Assembly: GCA_022316685.1 (NCBI GenBank)
Contig: JAKJHU010000153.1
Coordinates: 496,001 to 560,000 of the forward strand
DNA length: 64,000 bases
DNA from: Progne subis subis
Lineage: Eukaryota > Chordata > Aves > Passeriformes > Hirundinidae
Direction: 5' to 3'
The notes beneath the pieces are model-generated. The model made no database searches. It saw only the letters and a program-made list of their open reading frames with translations, and was not told the origin of the DNA. Of this stretch, positions 1 through 14,400 are shown piece after piece (position 1 is the stretch's first letter; every line of letters starts with the position of its first letter). The translations under genes and the position numbers were made by a program.

Positions 1-236
1 CTTCCGTGAGCTGGTGAACGTGCAGCAGCCACAGGAACGCAGAAACTCCAGCCAGGAGCCATCCCTTCCAGAAGCAGCCCTTGAAAGGAGTGAGAGCTGG
101 TATGTGCAGGCTGTTGTGTGAGGACACAGGCAGGCAGGCTGGTTTGTCACGTCAGTGTGGAGGATGTTCCTGGGCAGGCCTCGGGGCACTCAGGGCAGTG
201 GCATGAGCTGAGGGTGGCTCTGTTTGTCATCCTCAG

Positions 237-331
237 GTGTCCTGCGGGTCGATGAAGGCGGCTGGAACACTGTGCAGGGGGCAAAGAACAGCAGAGTGCT
301 GGACCCCACCAAGTTCCTTAAAATCACCAAG
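237..331 (+). CDS. EIF4G3: EIF4G3 exon a (post-MIF4G linker)
   Basis: Follows acceptor CTCAG and precedes donor GTAGGT. It encodes [20 protein letters not shown] then [10 protein letters not shown]; the first codon is completed from the upstream exon. The human protein, as remembered, has GVQRVDE here. Confidence 0.93.
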
Positions 332-3300
332 GTAGGTGCCAGCACAAGCCTCCTTCAGGGCAATAAAACATCTGTTAGTCCAGGAGACACCTGGGATAGT
401 GTGTACAGGTCAGAACTTGGGGTTGGGACACTTCAAACCCTCGGAGTTAATACTGTGTGTAAATCAAGCTGCGTTATCTTCTGGATGTTCCTGTTTTGTC
501 CTGAGGAAAGGAGGGTGCAGACTTTCTTTCTCAGGTTCACAGTGTCCTTTTAGTAATCTGGAAGCTCTCACAGTGAGAAAATCTGCATTTTATTCAGTGA
601 TGAAAATGTGAGCCAGAGTATTGTGTGACATGGAGAATGCAGCACAGCACCCATGTTCCATGGGTCTCAAACACGTCACCTGGGGGTCTCAAACACCTGC
701 TGGAAATCTTTGGCTGCGCCAAGTTCTTGAGACCTATTCTGATACTGCTCCTCAATAAAACAGGGAGAGAATCCACTTTGATGTGTCACAAACAGCAGCA
801 CTCCAGACTTAGGAGGCTCCAGTAGAATGGGAAGAGCTTGTCTGCTTTTAGAGGTTTTGCAATTTGGTGGCACGGTTGCATTCCCCCAGTGTGTGATAAA
901 CTGTCGTGTTCATCCTCCATATGAGCACCTTCCTGTTATTTCACCATTAGACTGCTGGAGTTGGGACAGTTTTCCAGGCTGCAGGCTGGGCAAGTTGGAG
1001 ACTTCTTCTTTGTCAAACTTCAGAACAGCTCTGGGTTTTCTTGCCAAGGAAGTCTGGCTTGCATAAATCATTGACTTCTAAATATTCCCTTGTCCCACTT
1101 AATGCCACTCACCCTGAATTTTTACACTCAGTGCAAGGATTCTTGAGAGCTGTAAAGCAGGACCTGGCCAGACTGCAGCCCTTACGCAGATCCAATCAGT
1201 TTGTTCCTTCTGAAAGTCATAAAACAGTCTCCAAAGCTTCATTAGCAGGAGATGTTCAGCCTCCTTCTGCCTGGGCTTACAGCTCACCTGGGAAAAGCTG
1301 TTCTCCTTTGTTCCATACAAAGTGGAGCTCGTTCCACAGCAGCTGCTTTGGAAGGAGAGAGGAGCTCCCCCGAGATCTGTGAGGTCACAACCTCCTTGTC
1401 AATAAATTCTCCACTGAACATTGTAAAATCAATGTTCTTTTCTTGACAGACACCACTTCTTCCCTCCAAGTTCTGCAACCTGTTGTCCTTTGCCCTCTGG
1501 ATTGTTTGGTGCTCTGCAGATCCCCCAAAGCCATGACTGGAGAGTTGACAGACAGTGAAACTGGTTTTACACATCACACACAATCTGAACATCTTTCAAA
1601 TATGGATATATTGAGCTTCAGAATTCCCAATAAAAAGAAGCTCCTGCTCACTGTGAATGTCTCTCACTGACTTTTGGAAAAGGCTCTTTGTGATGCCCTT
1701 TGTTGTTTGTGTCCTCTGTCTTGGCCCACAGTTTGGTCTTCCAAAAATATGTAAAGTGTATTTTGGTGTTCACAAGACTGGGATTATTGCCAAAAAAATC
1801 TCCCATTTATTATTAAACTATATGATTTGCCCTTGTAATTGTACGTCCTGGTGTGTTTTACAGCCCACAATAGATGAGAAGATTCAGCTCGTGCCTAAAG
1901 CCCAGTTGGGCAGCTGGGGGAAGGGCAGCAGTGGTGGAGCCAAGGCAAGCGAGATGGGTAAGTCAGGATGGACCCTCACCCGTGGCTTTGCTGCCAAAGA
2001 GCAGGTTCAGGTGAGGTTCACAGAACCATGGGATGTCCTCAGCGGGAAGGGACCCACAGAGATCAGAGTCCAACCCCTGGCCCTGCACAGACACCCCAGC
2101 AATCCCACCCTAGGCATCCCTGGAGCGCTGTCCAAAGGCTCCTGGAGCTCTGTCAGCCTCGGGGCCGTGCCCATTCCCTGGGGAGCCTGGGCAGTGCCAG
2201 CACCCTCTGGGGAAGAACCTTTCCCTGATGTCCAACCTAAACCCTCCCCTGGCACAGCTCCAGCCCTGCCCTGGATTCTGTCCCTGATCACAGCAGATAT
2301 CAGAGCTGCCCCTCAGGAGGAGCTGCAGCCCCCACTGAGGGCTCCCCTCAGCCTCCTGTCCTCCCCTCTGTGTGTGAGCTCCTGCCAAGAAGGGTTGAAG
2401 TGGGGCAGGACCAGCCTTTGCCCTGCAGCTCTGTCCCCATCAGCTCTGGCTGAACTGCTCAGTGATGCTGAGCTGTCAGCAGCTCCTGACCTTGTTGCTC
2501 TGCTCTGTGTTGTCTCCACGATCTCCAGACTCCTTGCGACCAAGTGCCACAAGTCTGAACAGATTTTCTGCCCTGCAGCCTCCAGTCTCCCCAGTATCTG
2601 CCTCATCTGCATCTTCAGAACTAGAATCTCGCAGGGCCTTAACGAGGTGAGTGTGGCTCCATCGCTGTGCACTGCTGCGCTTAGCACCCCCTGCTCTGGG
2701 CACCAGCACTTTCAAAGAAGAGAATGCTTTTCCAGGAATGTCTGGGTCCTTTTCCTCTTCTGAGTTAGCTTTGAGCACGCCTGTGTTTTATAATATCATA
2801 GGAGAGAGAGGTGGAATTAATTTTTAAATCAATTTTGATGAATGTTTTAGTTTCCACTTCGCCCTTCAGCCAAGGGTAGTTGTGTTTAACAGATTCAGAA
2901 CTCTTCAGATAAAATGTAGTAATAAATAGGTTGGATTTAATGGCTGTGGATTCAGCCAGTAGGTTTATTTATCCAGGAAAACACACCTAAAACCTGTCAG
3001 AAATGCAGCATAAACCCTTCCCAGTAGGTGTGACCTGCCTGTGCTCTCGCATCCAACAAAAAACTGCAGAGTCTCTCTCTCACTCCAATTCCTTCAGGGC
3101 TGCAACCACACCAGCTTGGAGCATGAAACCCTCAATATTAACCCTTAATAATTTAATAACTTTGGACACATTTTATAAATGTACAGTTCATTTAAAATGT
3201 TGCTGGATTTTCCTTCCAGTGCACACAAGCTGCTGAAGTGTTTTTCTGGGTTGTCTCTCTGATGTTTTCCCTCCTATTTCAAGTAAAACTTGGGCTTACC

Positions 3301-6300
3301 TGGAAATTATTCCATTTTGGCATTGTTTTGCCCATCTTACTTATTAACACAATAGGACAGATTGTTGTCACCTGTTGTTTGGGACATATTTTTCAATAAA
3401 TGAGTAAAAAATACAACTCTCATGGAATCACAGGATGGTTTGGGTTGGAGAGAGTTGAAGGATGACCTGTTCTTACCCCCTGCCATGGGCAGGAACACCT
3501 TCCACTATTCCAGGGTGCTCCAAGCCCTGTCCAGCCTGGCCTTGGATACTTCCAAGGATCCAGGGGCAGCCACAGCTTCTCTGGGCACCCTGTGCCAGGG
3601 CCTCACTTCCCTCACAGGGAGGAACTTCTTTGTTACGTCTAATCTAAAGCTCTCACACCGTTTCAAAGTGAAACGGCGTTACAAAATTCACTATTCTATG
3701 TATAAAATGGGTGCTGTAGAGCATTGCTTTTCCATATGTGCTCTAGGAAGCGTTAGCTGTACTTGTCCACCCTGGCTATTTGTGTTCATGCATCCCTAGA
3801 ATCGAGTTAATTTTGGTTGTAGGTACAGCTGTAAGTAATGGAGTCAGCAGTCCTGTGGGGCTTGGGGGTGGTTTTTCCCTGCAGTGAAGCAGAGCCTTTT
3901 CTAACCTCTGTTTTTGTTGGGCAGTCGTGGGAGCACGGGCAGGGAGAAGAATGACAAACCTCTGCCACCTTCCCTGGCCCGGCCCAACACCTTCCTCCGG
4001 GGCAGCAGCAGCAAGGAGCTGCTCCTGGACAACCAGGCCCAGGAGGAGCAGCGCAGGGAGATGCTGGAGACGGTGAAGCAGCTGACAGGAGGAATGGAGA
4101 TGGACAGGAACAGCACCGAGGCCGAAAGGAGCAAAGCCAAGGAATCTGGTAAGGGCTCCTCTGCGCTCGGGGAGTCTTGCTGAATGTGTGGAAAGGCACA
4201 AGGCAGAATCTGTCAGGAGCAGTGACAGGTGTCTGTGCAGGGCACTGTCAGGCTGCTGCAGCTGGGATGCACCTCCCAGAGCTGGGGGACACAACTGAGC
4301 CAGGCAGGCCTGGGCCTCGGCCCTCTGCCATCTATCCCTCCATCCTCCGTAGGATCCAGCGGAGTCGAAAGGCTGCAGGTGCCAACACAACATCACCCCG
4401 TGGCATTGTCTTGCCTCTTTTATCCTGTCACTGTCCCTCTGGCTTCTGGGCACAAAGTCCCCCAGACCAGTGTCAGTTCTTCAGGAATGCTTTTCCAGTG
4501 CCCAGTAAAGCCACATCTACCCTTTTCAAGCATCCCCTGGGCCCAGGGCAGAGGTTTGGTCTGGGACAGATGGTGCACAGCAGTTTTTTAGTGTTGTTGC
4601 CAGCCCTCCTTCCGAGCTGGCCCTGGTGCAGCAGGATGGTTGCAGCCTCCAGGGTGACACATCTGTCACCTTGTCAGTCCTGCAGCTCCTGCTTTTCCCT
4701 CCTGCCAGCCTGGGCTGATCTGTTACTGGGAAAATGGGGACAGTTAGGGTGGTGTTCCCAGTGGACAGAACCTTTATATTAAGGACAGTGTTCAGGTTCT
4801 TCCCTGGGAAACATCTGGAAACAGCTGCAGTGAGGGAAACACCTCGACTGCCCCAGCACAGGCTTATCCCAAAGCTTTGGAATGTTGTGGACAATCCTTG
4901 GGGACCAGGGTTTTGGGATGTGATTGGGAGATTGCCTTGGGCTGCTGCCCATTGCAGTCAGCCCATTTTAACTTTGCTGCAACAGCTCCCTTTTAATTAT
5001 TTGATGTTGGTGCAGAGCTTTGAAGGTGTTCGACCTGTGCCACTGCCAGCCATGGTCCTGCAAGGTCAAGTTAAAGAAATACTGGGAGTTCATATGGGGG
5101 GAAAGTAGCCAGGAAAGAATTGCAGAAGCCCAGAATGGTTTTTTGAGTTGGAAGGAACCTTAAAGCTCATCCAGTTCCAACCCCATGCTGTGGGCAAAGG
5201 ACACCTTCCACCTATCCCAGATTGCTCCAAGCCCCATCAAAGCCCTACCCTGTGCCCAAGGATGGCACAGGGACACATCTGCCCTGGTGACTTCTGTTCT
5301 CTGAAATGCCGATTTTCCTTTTCCAAACATTTTTCGTTGTTATATTTCCACCAGCCAAGCCAGAAGCTCCCCCAGCTCCAGTGCAAGAAAAGCCTTCACT
5401 GTCAGAAGAGGAAATAGAGAGAAAATGCAAATCTATCATTGATGAGTTCTTGCATATTAATGATTTTAAGGTAAGCAAGATGAAAACCTCACTTAATAGA
5501 AAGCTCTGAGGGCTGCCATGATTTCTCTCCTGGCTGTGTCTCTGTGAGCCCAGCCCACACAGAGGCAGCAGAAGTGACAGGGCCAGACAGAATCCAGGCA
5601 GCAACAGCAGCTCCATGAGCACTTTCAGGACAGGTGTCTCCCAAGCTTGTCTTCTGCCCTGCTGGTAATAGCAAGAAAAGCCCAGCCTGTGTGTTTTAAG
5701 TAGCAAGATGGATGTGTATCTGTCATGAATCACTGAGTAGCTCCATAACACCAACAATTTTGGAAGCAGAAAAGCTAGTGGGAAAACAAACAGAGGTTTT
5801 CATTTAGTTATCAAAGCATGTGCTGTTCTGATCTGGAGGCAGATAAAGCAATACTAAATATTGAACAAATCACTCCAGAGGATTTTTAATAAACATTGGA
5901 AATTACTGAGCAGCTGTCATCACTTCCTAGTTAAAAGGTTGAAATTTTGTTTCCCTTGTAAATGGGATTTTTTAGCTCATCCTGGGAGTTTGCAAGAAGT
6001 GTTACATTGGCTGCAAAGCTGCTTCATTTGATCTTTCACTGAAATAAATTTTTAAACCTGCCAAGTCTGAAATGGCAGCACTTGGGAGTTGCTGGTTTGG
6101 CACCCTAAAAGCAGAGTTGCTGCTTCCATTTCATTGGACTTCCAATTAATAATTGGAAAGAGGAATATTGTCATGATGGATTGTTTAGAGTTCACAACTA
6201 GTTATTGGGATAAATTATTAAATACTTCGTTTGGAGAGGAAAAACCTTGCTCTGATTTCCAGCGAGCTGGCCTGTGACCCAGGGGCTGGTGGGCCAAGGA

Positions 6301-9300
6301 GTCTCTGCTCTTTTTCCTGCTTAGGACAGACTCCAAAGGCTCCCCTTGTGATGAAGGGGCCACTTTGGTTCCCTGTTTGCAAATACAGCGATGTGTTTCC
6401 TGTGGCTGGCTGGAAATGGAGCTGAATTTGCATTAGACAGGGCGGGGCTGGTTAAAAGTCCATGGAATTGTGGCAGCTTGTTTGCATCAGGAGTTACTTG
6501 GTACTGGGGAATTCCTGGTGCTCTTCAGGTGCAGCAAAGCTCTGACTAACTGCTTAAACTCATCTTCCTGCAGCCACCCATGAGTGAATTCCTGCTGTGT
6601 AGAGCAGAGGAATGGCCCTTTGCAGGTGTTTGGTCCTCACAGTGTGCCCTGACCCTGAACTCACACTGCTGAGCAGGTGACAGCAGGGCTGGCCAGCAGG
6701 GTTCTGTGTGTCCTGGGACAGCAGGATCTGTCTGATGAGCTCCAGCCTGAGCACGCAGGCCAGGACCACTGGGCTCCTGACTGCAGGAAAAAGCCTTACA
6801 GGGCGGAGGAAACAGAGCTGGGGCTGCCAGGGCTGGGTAACGCAAGGCATAACCAGTCACAGGGCAGGTGTCTGTGGTCAGGAAGGTCCCTGAGATCTGT
6901 GGGCTGGACTCAGAAGGTCACTGGAAGGTCCTTGTGATTGCAATGCAGATTTTTGATGTGAGACTTTGAGAGCTGCTCTCGAAGTTTCTCGGTGTTTTCT
7001 TTGTTTAAGTTGCAAAATGCTTAAATCAGAAAGTGGGGGCTTTGGAAAGGAGAAGTCTTCCTCCAAGTGCTCTCCAGCTATTTTCTGCTTCTTGATGGGC
7101 TGTGGGTTTGTAACACAGGTAGTTGTGCCAGGTCAGATCAGTAACAAATCTGACCTGATACTCTTTTTTTGACTTGGCTTGATGTTTGATGCCGTAATAG
7201 GTGTTTTGGTGGCATCCAGAAGACAACTCCTGCCATTTCACAGAGCAGCCCTGGAATGTGATTTTGTATTTTAAAAATTGTTACCTGAGTGGTATAAATT
7301 CCATTATTGCTATTACTGTTGGTTTTGTTGTTATTATTATGTGATGAGGTTCCACAGTCTAATTTAGCACTTTGCATGACAGCCTCACTAAATTCTCATT
7401 TCACCAAAAATCCCCAATGTTACAGCACTCTTGTGCCACGTTTTGGCTGCTTTTCAGTTGAGGGGTGACTGATGTGTGTCATCCCACAGGAGGCCATGCA
7501 GTGTGTGGAGGAGCTGAGTGCCCAGAACCTGCTGCCCGTGTTCGTGCGCGTGGGCGTGGAGTCAACGCTGGAGCGGAGTCAGATCACCAGGGATCACATG
7601 GGCCAGTTGTTACATCAGCTGGTGCAGTCAGGAAAGCTGAGCAAGCAGGATTTCTTCAAGGGGTTGGTATTCTGCACAGGAGAATCCACAGATTGTTTTC
7701 CTCAGTGTTTCTTGCAAATGGATGCTGTGCTGCAGAGAAATTATCTCCCACCTTGTTTTGGTATCCTGCCCTTTCCACACATTCTTTTGGAAGGACTGTA
7801 TCATCTGGGTGTATTTATAAGGAGTATTATTATTGTAATATATTTTAAAGCGTTTCAGATGCTTTAGTGAACATAAATATGTTCATATTTATATCAGCTT
7901 TTATTTCAAAGCTGATCTAGGTGTCTGTTTAAATGTGGGTGTTCAGATCCCTGTTTTGTGCTGCATTTCTCCCTGTTTGCCTTTTGCAAATCCCTGACAG
8001 TGAGAATCCTTCACACAGCATCGGTACCTGGGAGCTCTGGAGCCTGAGCTCCCATGCACCCAGAGCCTCAGCCACTCTCCCACTGGGAAAAAGGCTTCAC
8101 CCACACAATGCCATTTCTCAGGATGTCAGCTGGAGTGGCCAAATCCTCAAGGGGCTGAGGAGGAGCATGCAGCATATGGGTTGGACCTGCCTTGAGAAAC
8201 CCAAGTTTCAGCTGCTGGCTCATTTCAGCTCCCTGAGTTTTGTGTTCCCAGCCTGGTGTCCCTGTTCCCATGGAGGTCCCTGGCAGCACTCAGGTCCTCG
8301 CTGGGGTGCAGAGCAGAAGGGTTAAAACAGGGATAATCACAAATGCAGCAGTGAAGGAGCAGATGAAGTAATCCTTTGGTACTGAGTTTCTGAGGAGTTG
8401 GCTCTGTCTGGCTTAAATTTGAATCCCTGCACCCCTGTCTGTCCCTGAATTTCATCCAGCTCACAAGAAAGGTTTAGGTAGCCTGAGCTCAAAACCTTAT
8501 GGAACAGCTGAAACCTATATCCACAGGGAATGCATCCACACAGCACTGATGCTCAGAGGGACTCGTTTGAGGTGATACATACTCAAAATGTATTGTGATT
8601 AAAGCTGTTCTCGAGTTTCCTGGAGTTTGGATAAGTGGACCTTGATGAAATATTGGGATCTGTGCTCTGAATGTGCCATAAACAATGTGAAACGACTCCT
8701 GAAGATGAGGAAAGGTCGAGTGGTGTTCAGTGGGTGCTGAGAACACCAGAAATCATCTCACTTACTGACACAGGAGAAGTGACCATGTAATGAGGGATCA
8801 CAGGATGAACACTGGTCCCAGCCCACATCTGGGGAGATGCACAACAGGAAAACAATTTCTGGCAGAAAGGCTGGAGGAGCAGCAGAGGATGCAAAGAAAA
8901 AAGCAATGGAGGTGTTTTCTGGTTTGAAACGTGAGAGAAAATGTGTATTTATAGTCACTAAACAGGACACAGGAGTTTTCAAGGATTTTGGGGAGAAATG
9001 AACCATGATAGAAACTGGCAGGAGAGCAGAAAAATTACCATCTCCCAGGCATGGGAAGTGAAGCCCCCTGCAAGGGTTTAATGGGAAAGAAGAGTTTTGA
9101 ACCATTCTGGAAAAGTATATCACTGGGGAGCAGTCCTATAATTCCTGCTGCAGATAGAAACTCTCCTTAGCTGAGCTGAGCTCTTACTTACAGACATTTC
9201 ACTGCTTACCTTACATTTGTAATTCTGTTAGGATTAACCCCCTTCCCTAAGTGTTTGGATATTTTTAAGAAAGTTTCATTTACTCAATGGTTTGTATATA

Positions 9301-11376
9301 CAGACAAAAATGCTTTTTAGTTTTGTAGATTTTACTGTTTAGCAAATTATTTGGTACTGGGATATAAGAATTATTATAAATAGAGGTTTCCTGGATGTAT
9401 CTGTTGGATTTACAAAGATGGTGTCTTTTCCACATATTGTCCATGTTACTGCATGGAGAAATCCAGTCTTGGCAGTTTGGAAGTACCAAAAGCATAAAAT
9501 GGCAATAGGCTTTTTGTTACCTTTGTGATTCTCCACACTCCTCTCACTCTTTACTCCTGTTCCATGTTACAAAACATTTTTGAAGTGCAGATCTCTTTGA
9601 AGGAAATGTCTCCAATTAAATTTTATTTAATACTTGATGTTTTTTCCTCTTTCAAAAGTTTTTCCGAGACCCTAGAGATGGCGGATGACATGGCCATAGA
9701 TATACCCCATATCTGGTTGTACCTGGCTGAGTTGGTGACCCCCATGTTAAAAGAAGGAGGAATCTCTATGAGAGAACTTATACAGTAAGTGATGTTTTCC
9801 CAGCTGTGCCTGTAGTGTTTTCTCAGCGTGGTTCCTATCAGGAGCTGATGGAAAGCTGGCTGCACATCCTTGGGGGCCCACACTGGCCTGAGAGCTCTGC
9901 TGGGAAGGAGCTTGGTGCTTGCACCCTTGGAGAAGGGTTTCATCCATAAGTCTGCTGCTTGTTTCATCTGAGCTTAAAAATATCCCACTGCAGTAGAGTG
10001 GAGTCATTTGGGAGCACAGAGGCTCTGGGAATTAGACTTGCAGAGAGTGAGGTATCACAGAGGGGCTGTGTGGCTCAGAGGGGTAACTGAGGGAGGGCTG
10101 GGTTAGGTGGCATATTTGGAATAAATTCCCCCCTTTGAGGGTGGGGAGGCCCTGGCACAGTTTGCCCAGAGCAGCTGTGGCTGCCTCATCCCTGGAAGCA
10201 TCCAAGGCCAGGTGGGACAGGGCTTGGAGCACACTGGGATAGTGGGAGGTATCCTTGCCCAGACTGTGAGATTCTGTGTCTCTACCACCTGGACACTACC
10301 TTAAGGCACAAAATCTTGTCTGCAAGACCAGAAACCATTTCCTGGACCAGAATTCCTGTCTTTTCTGTCTGTCCCTACATATTTGGGGATTAACTGTGAG
10401 CCATTTGAATGGTTTCTGTTTCTATTACCAGTTTATTAAGAAAATAACAGTCTTTTCCTTCTACCCAAATGCAGCATCCCACAAAAATTAGTGGATTTGA
10501 CATTAAATATAACATTTTTTTTGATGTAAAATTCAAGTCTTTGTAATTAGCCCTATTGTGGGAATGTCACTGCATCACTAAATCTCTTATCAGTAGTGCT
10601 GCATTAATCAAATCCTTCCTCCCTGGCAGAAGTTAAAGGTGATTCCTGCCTCAGTTTGATCACTACCCTTGGATTTGCTGTCCAAATACAAGCTTATAAA
10701 GGAAAAACATCTGTTTTTCTTTCATTCTAGAGAATTTAGCAAACCCTTGCTTCCTGTGGGAAGAGCCGGCGTCTTGCTTGCTGAAATCTTGCACCTTCTA
10801 TGCAAACAAATGGTGAGTGCCCCAGCAGTCCTGTTCTCCGGAGGGAGGAGTGGATGCAGCGATCGTGTTCATGCATGAAACCTACACCATTCCCATGTGA
10901 GGACATTTAGGGATGGGCCAGCCAGTCCAGATAACTTAGGAAACCTGCCTCGCACCCCCAGTTTCCAACCAAGCCTTACGAGATTCCAAAAAGTTGAGTT
11001 AACTTTTTGTTTTCTCATCACTTTTCCCTTTTGCAGGTACCTTTGCACCTGGCTTCTCCCAGAAGCTAAGAGTGCTGAAATGCTGCAAGAGGGACATGCT
11101 CAAGGGATTTCTGGGCTGACCAGAAGCAGCAAGTGCCGGGAATCTTGCGAGAGAACTGTTCTTGCAGACCGGAGAGGTTCTCAGGGTTCGGATAAGCTTC
11201 CGATGGCCTCAGACTGCTGTGTGCTTATCCAAACTAAACCTGCCGACTCTTGAGGTTCACTCAGCACTGGGGTAGTGACACCTCCTCACCCCGTGACTCC
11301 GAGAGCTCTCTTTCACACCTCACAGCTGCGTGTCCAACCAGTTTGGTGGTTTCCCTATAACTCATCTCCGGTTTTG

Positions 11377-11419
<43 letters not shown>

Positions 11420-14400
11420 CCAGCTAAATCCTGCACTTTGGATAGTGTCTATTTCCAACCCTGTAAAATCCCTCACTTGCCTTTTTTTTCCTTTTTCAAG
11501 CATGCATTCAAGTAAGGTTGAATGTTCCAGGAGCATTTCAGTCCAACAGTGCAGAGTGACTTTTTATTTATTTACTTTAGTCTTGTGCTCGTTTGGACAG
11601 TCAAATGCCTTTTTTTTTTTTTTTAACTATTCTGTGAAAGAAAAGCTGCTGTGCTCTGGGTGTGGAAGCACAGCCTTGGGTCTTTGTTTCTGCCACAGCT
11701 TTCTGATCTGATCTTGTCCAGGCCAAGACTTGGACTCAGGTTTTTCAGTGTAACATCAGCCATCTAATCCAGATCTTGATGGGTCAGAGCAGGAACTATG
11801 CGCAGGTGGCTCTTAACAACCTATATTGTAAACTGAAAATTGTAATCTGCTTTGTAAACTTAAAATCAGGCTGCATTTCTCAGCTTGGCTTAGGCTACTC
11901 AGTGATCTCCTGTGAGCAGGTGCTGTAAGGTGAAACTTTGGCAAAGCGTTTGGGTGAAAAGAGCTGGTTGTGCTCAGCAGTTTTTATTCTTGTCAGAACC
12001 GTGTGTGTCAGAACTGTGCTGTCTGAGGCAGGAGGCTCAAAGGTCAGTGTGACATTAGAGGCTGCAAAAGGCTGAACTGTCTGTGCTCAAAGGCACTGCT
12101 CTCAAGGTTTGCATAAACTCTAGGAATTGAAGAGAGAATTTGGGATTACGTGCCTGAATTTGAGGCATGGTCTCTGTGCAGAAAACACGTGTAAATGAGG
12201 AGCTTTCTCAAAGGAGCAGTTTGCCAGAGCCTTACTGTCAGGGCAAGGGAGTGTGAGTCACGGAGTCAGTCAGGAGAAGGATCTGAGTCACTGGTGCCAG
12301 CTCTGTGTCAGGCCGTGGGAAGTGACCTGTTCCACGTGCCACTGCTCCTGGGTAACCTCGGAGGTCATTGTGAACCCCCCGTGTCACTTCTGCCTTGCCC
12401 GTTCCCGTCACGAGGCGTTGCCCACCTGAGAGGACATGCATACCCGGGGGGATTGCACATGTGGTTTCTCTTGCACGAGGTCTCCAGATGTTCTCACTCC
12501 TTGCTGGGTGTTTGTTGGGTGGCTGAACTGTCCTTGATTCCTCCTGACACAGCTGCACCATTCCGGCCCCTGTGAGTTCCTGGGGTGTCCCTCAGCTCCT
12601 TCAATAGACAAACTGTTTGTGTTTCAGAGCCATAAGAAAGTGGGAGCCTTATGGAGGGAGTCTGGCCTCAGTTGGAAGGACTACTTGCCCAAAGGGGAGG
12701 ATGTACATACCTTTCTCATGGAACAAGTGAGTTCAGATCATTTACTTGATCATCCTGTTTGTTCATCCTCTTCCATCCCCTTCTTATCTGCAAGTTGGAA
12801 TATGGGGTGGGGTGTGACTAAATTGGGGTGGATGATTTCAGCACCACCTTTCGAAGCACAGGGAGGACAAGCCTGTCCCCACTGCTCCCAGACATACATC
12901 TCCAGTCTCCTGGCTTTCTCTAGGAGACCTGTTTCTCCAGCTCGGAAAAAAACATTCAAAATTGAGTTTGGGAGCAGGGACAGACAATCTGCAGAAGTGC
13001 CAGAATTAATGGTAGCAGTTATTCGCTCATCCCACCTTGGATTATGATCCTGGAGGGAGCCAGGACTGATGGAGGCACCTCACCTCCTGCTGGTGCTGCT
13101 CCTCAGGAAGTCACTGTCTCCCTTTGGAGCTTCAAGTGATCCACTGCCCTGTTCTGCCACTTTGGAAGTGCTGCAGGAAATGAAATGCTTGCCATGGCCT
13201 GGGCCTTGCTGAAGGGACTGTGGCTCTTCTGTCACAGTTTTCAAGGAATTGGGACATTGGCTGCAATTCCTTTGAGCCAGTGCCAGCTCTGGTTGTTGCA
13301 TTCCAGCCCCTGTAGCTCCAGCCAGGCAACACACACTTGATTTTCTGCTCTGCTGTTGCAGGGCTGGAGCTGGCTGAGGTGCCTCATTGTCTTTGCTGAA
13401 TAATGGAGTCCCCATGTGTTTGTAAAATACAAAATTTTACAAATTTTGTAAAATTTCCTAACCTTCGGAACAGGGAATGTTTATATTGTTGTAACAATGA
13501 CTGAGCAGCTGAAAGATGCCAGGAAGCAGAATTAAATGTAGTTTCCTAGGTCAATCTGGTGTAATTCAGCCTATGAAAGTACATTTCACTAATTCTCATC
13601 ATCACGTGTGGTGTTGCAGAAGTTGGAGTTCACGGAGTCTGACTGTTCCAGTTCCTCAGAAGCACTTTCAGAGAAAGAACTCTCTGCAGAAGAGCTGAAC
13701 AAGCAGCTGGAAAAACTCATTGTTGAGGACAAGGCTAATGATGAACAAATCTTTGATTGGGTAGAGGTACAAAGAGATTTTCACCCTCCCGGCAGAACGT
13801 TTAAACTGCTTTTGTAAATACATTCTGGTGTGAACATCTCAGGGTATGGGACGCTGTGAGGATTTGGTCTGTGCAATCAACACTTCCAAAGAATTAAAAT
13901 CTAAAATAAAATCAGTATTTTAAGAGTCAGCTTCAGGAAGGAAGACTTTGAGACATATTAACTGTGTAACCTTTTAAATACTGTAGACTTTCAGACACTG
14001 AATAGCCTGCTTCTGCCACTTAGTACATTTTAGATGTACAGTGTTACATCTTTTCTTCAGAAAATAGGGAGGAGAACCTTCTCACTACTTTTTTTCTGAC
14101 ATGACCTCTCCAAATTTCCCCCTGTAAAAACATCCTGGGAAGTCACTGAGAGCACCTTTTCCCAGTGCACTGGGCCAGACACTGGAAGAGAAAATAAAAA
14201 TAAAGGAAAAAAAGGGGAAAAAACCTGTCAACCCCCTGGTCTTTACTCTGTCACTGGCTACCTTCTTTAACTCAGATGTTACATGTCTGAAATTATACCC
14301 AACCTATGCATTTACATCTGTGCTTACACTAAATCTTGGTCAGCTTCAGTTCAGTTATTTCTGTGGCAGAGCAATGTGTTAGAAATATCATTTTTCCACT

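Noticed and set aside
1..90. Open stretch FRELVNVQQPQERRNSSQEP ending near GTATGT, looking like an exon
   Set aside because: It does not match the EIF4G3 residues expected just before RVDEGGW and breaks phase; treated as intron, though a cryptic exon is not excluded.
1657..2763. 368-codon open frame
   Set aside because: It reads through EIF4G3 exon b, an intron with a CR1, and exon c; both exons are accounted for by spliced EIF4G3.
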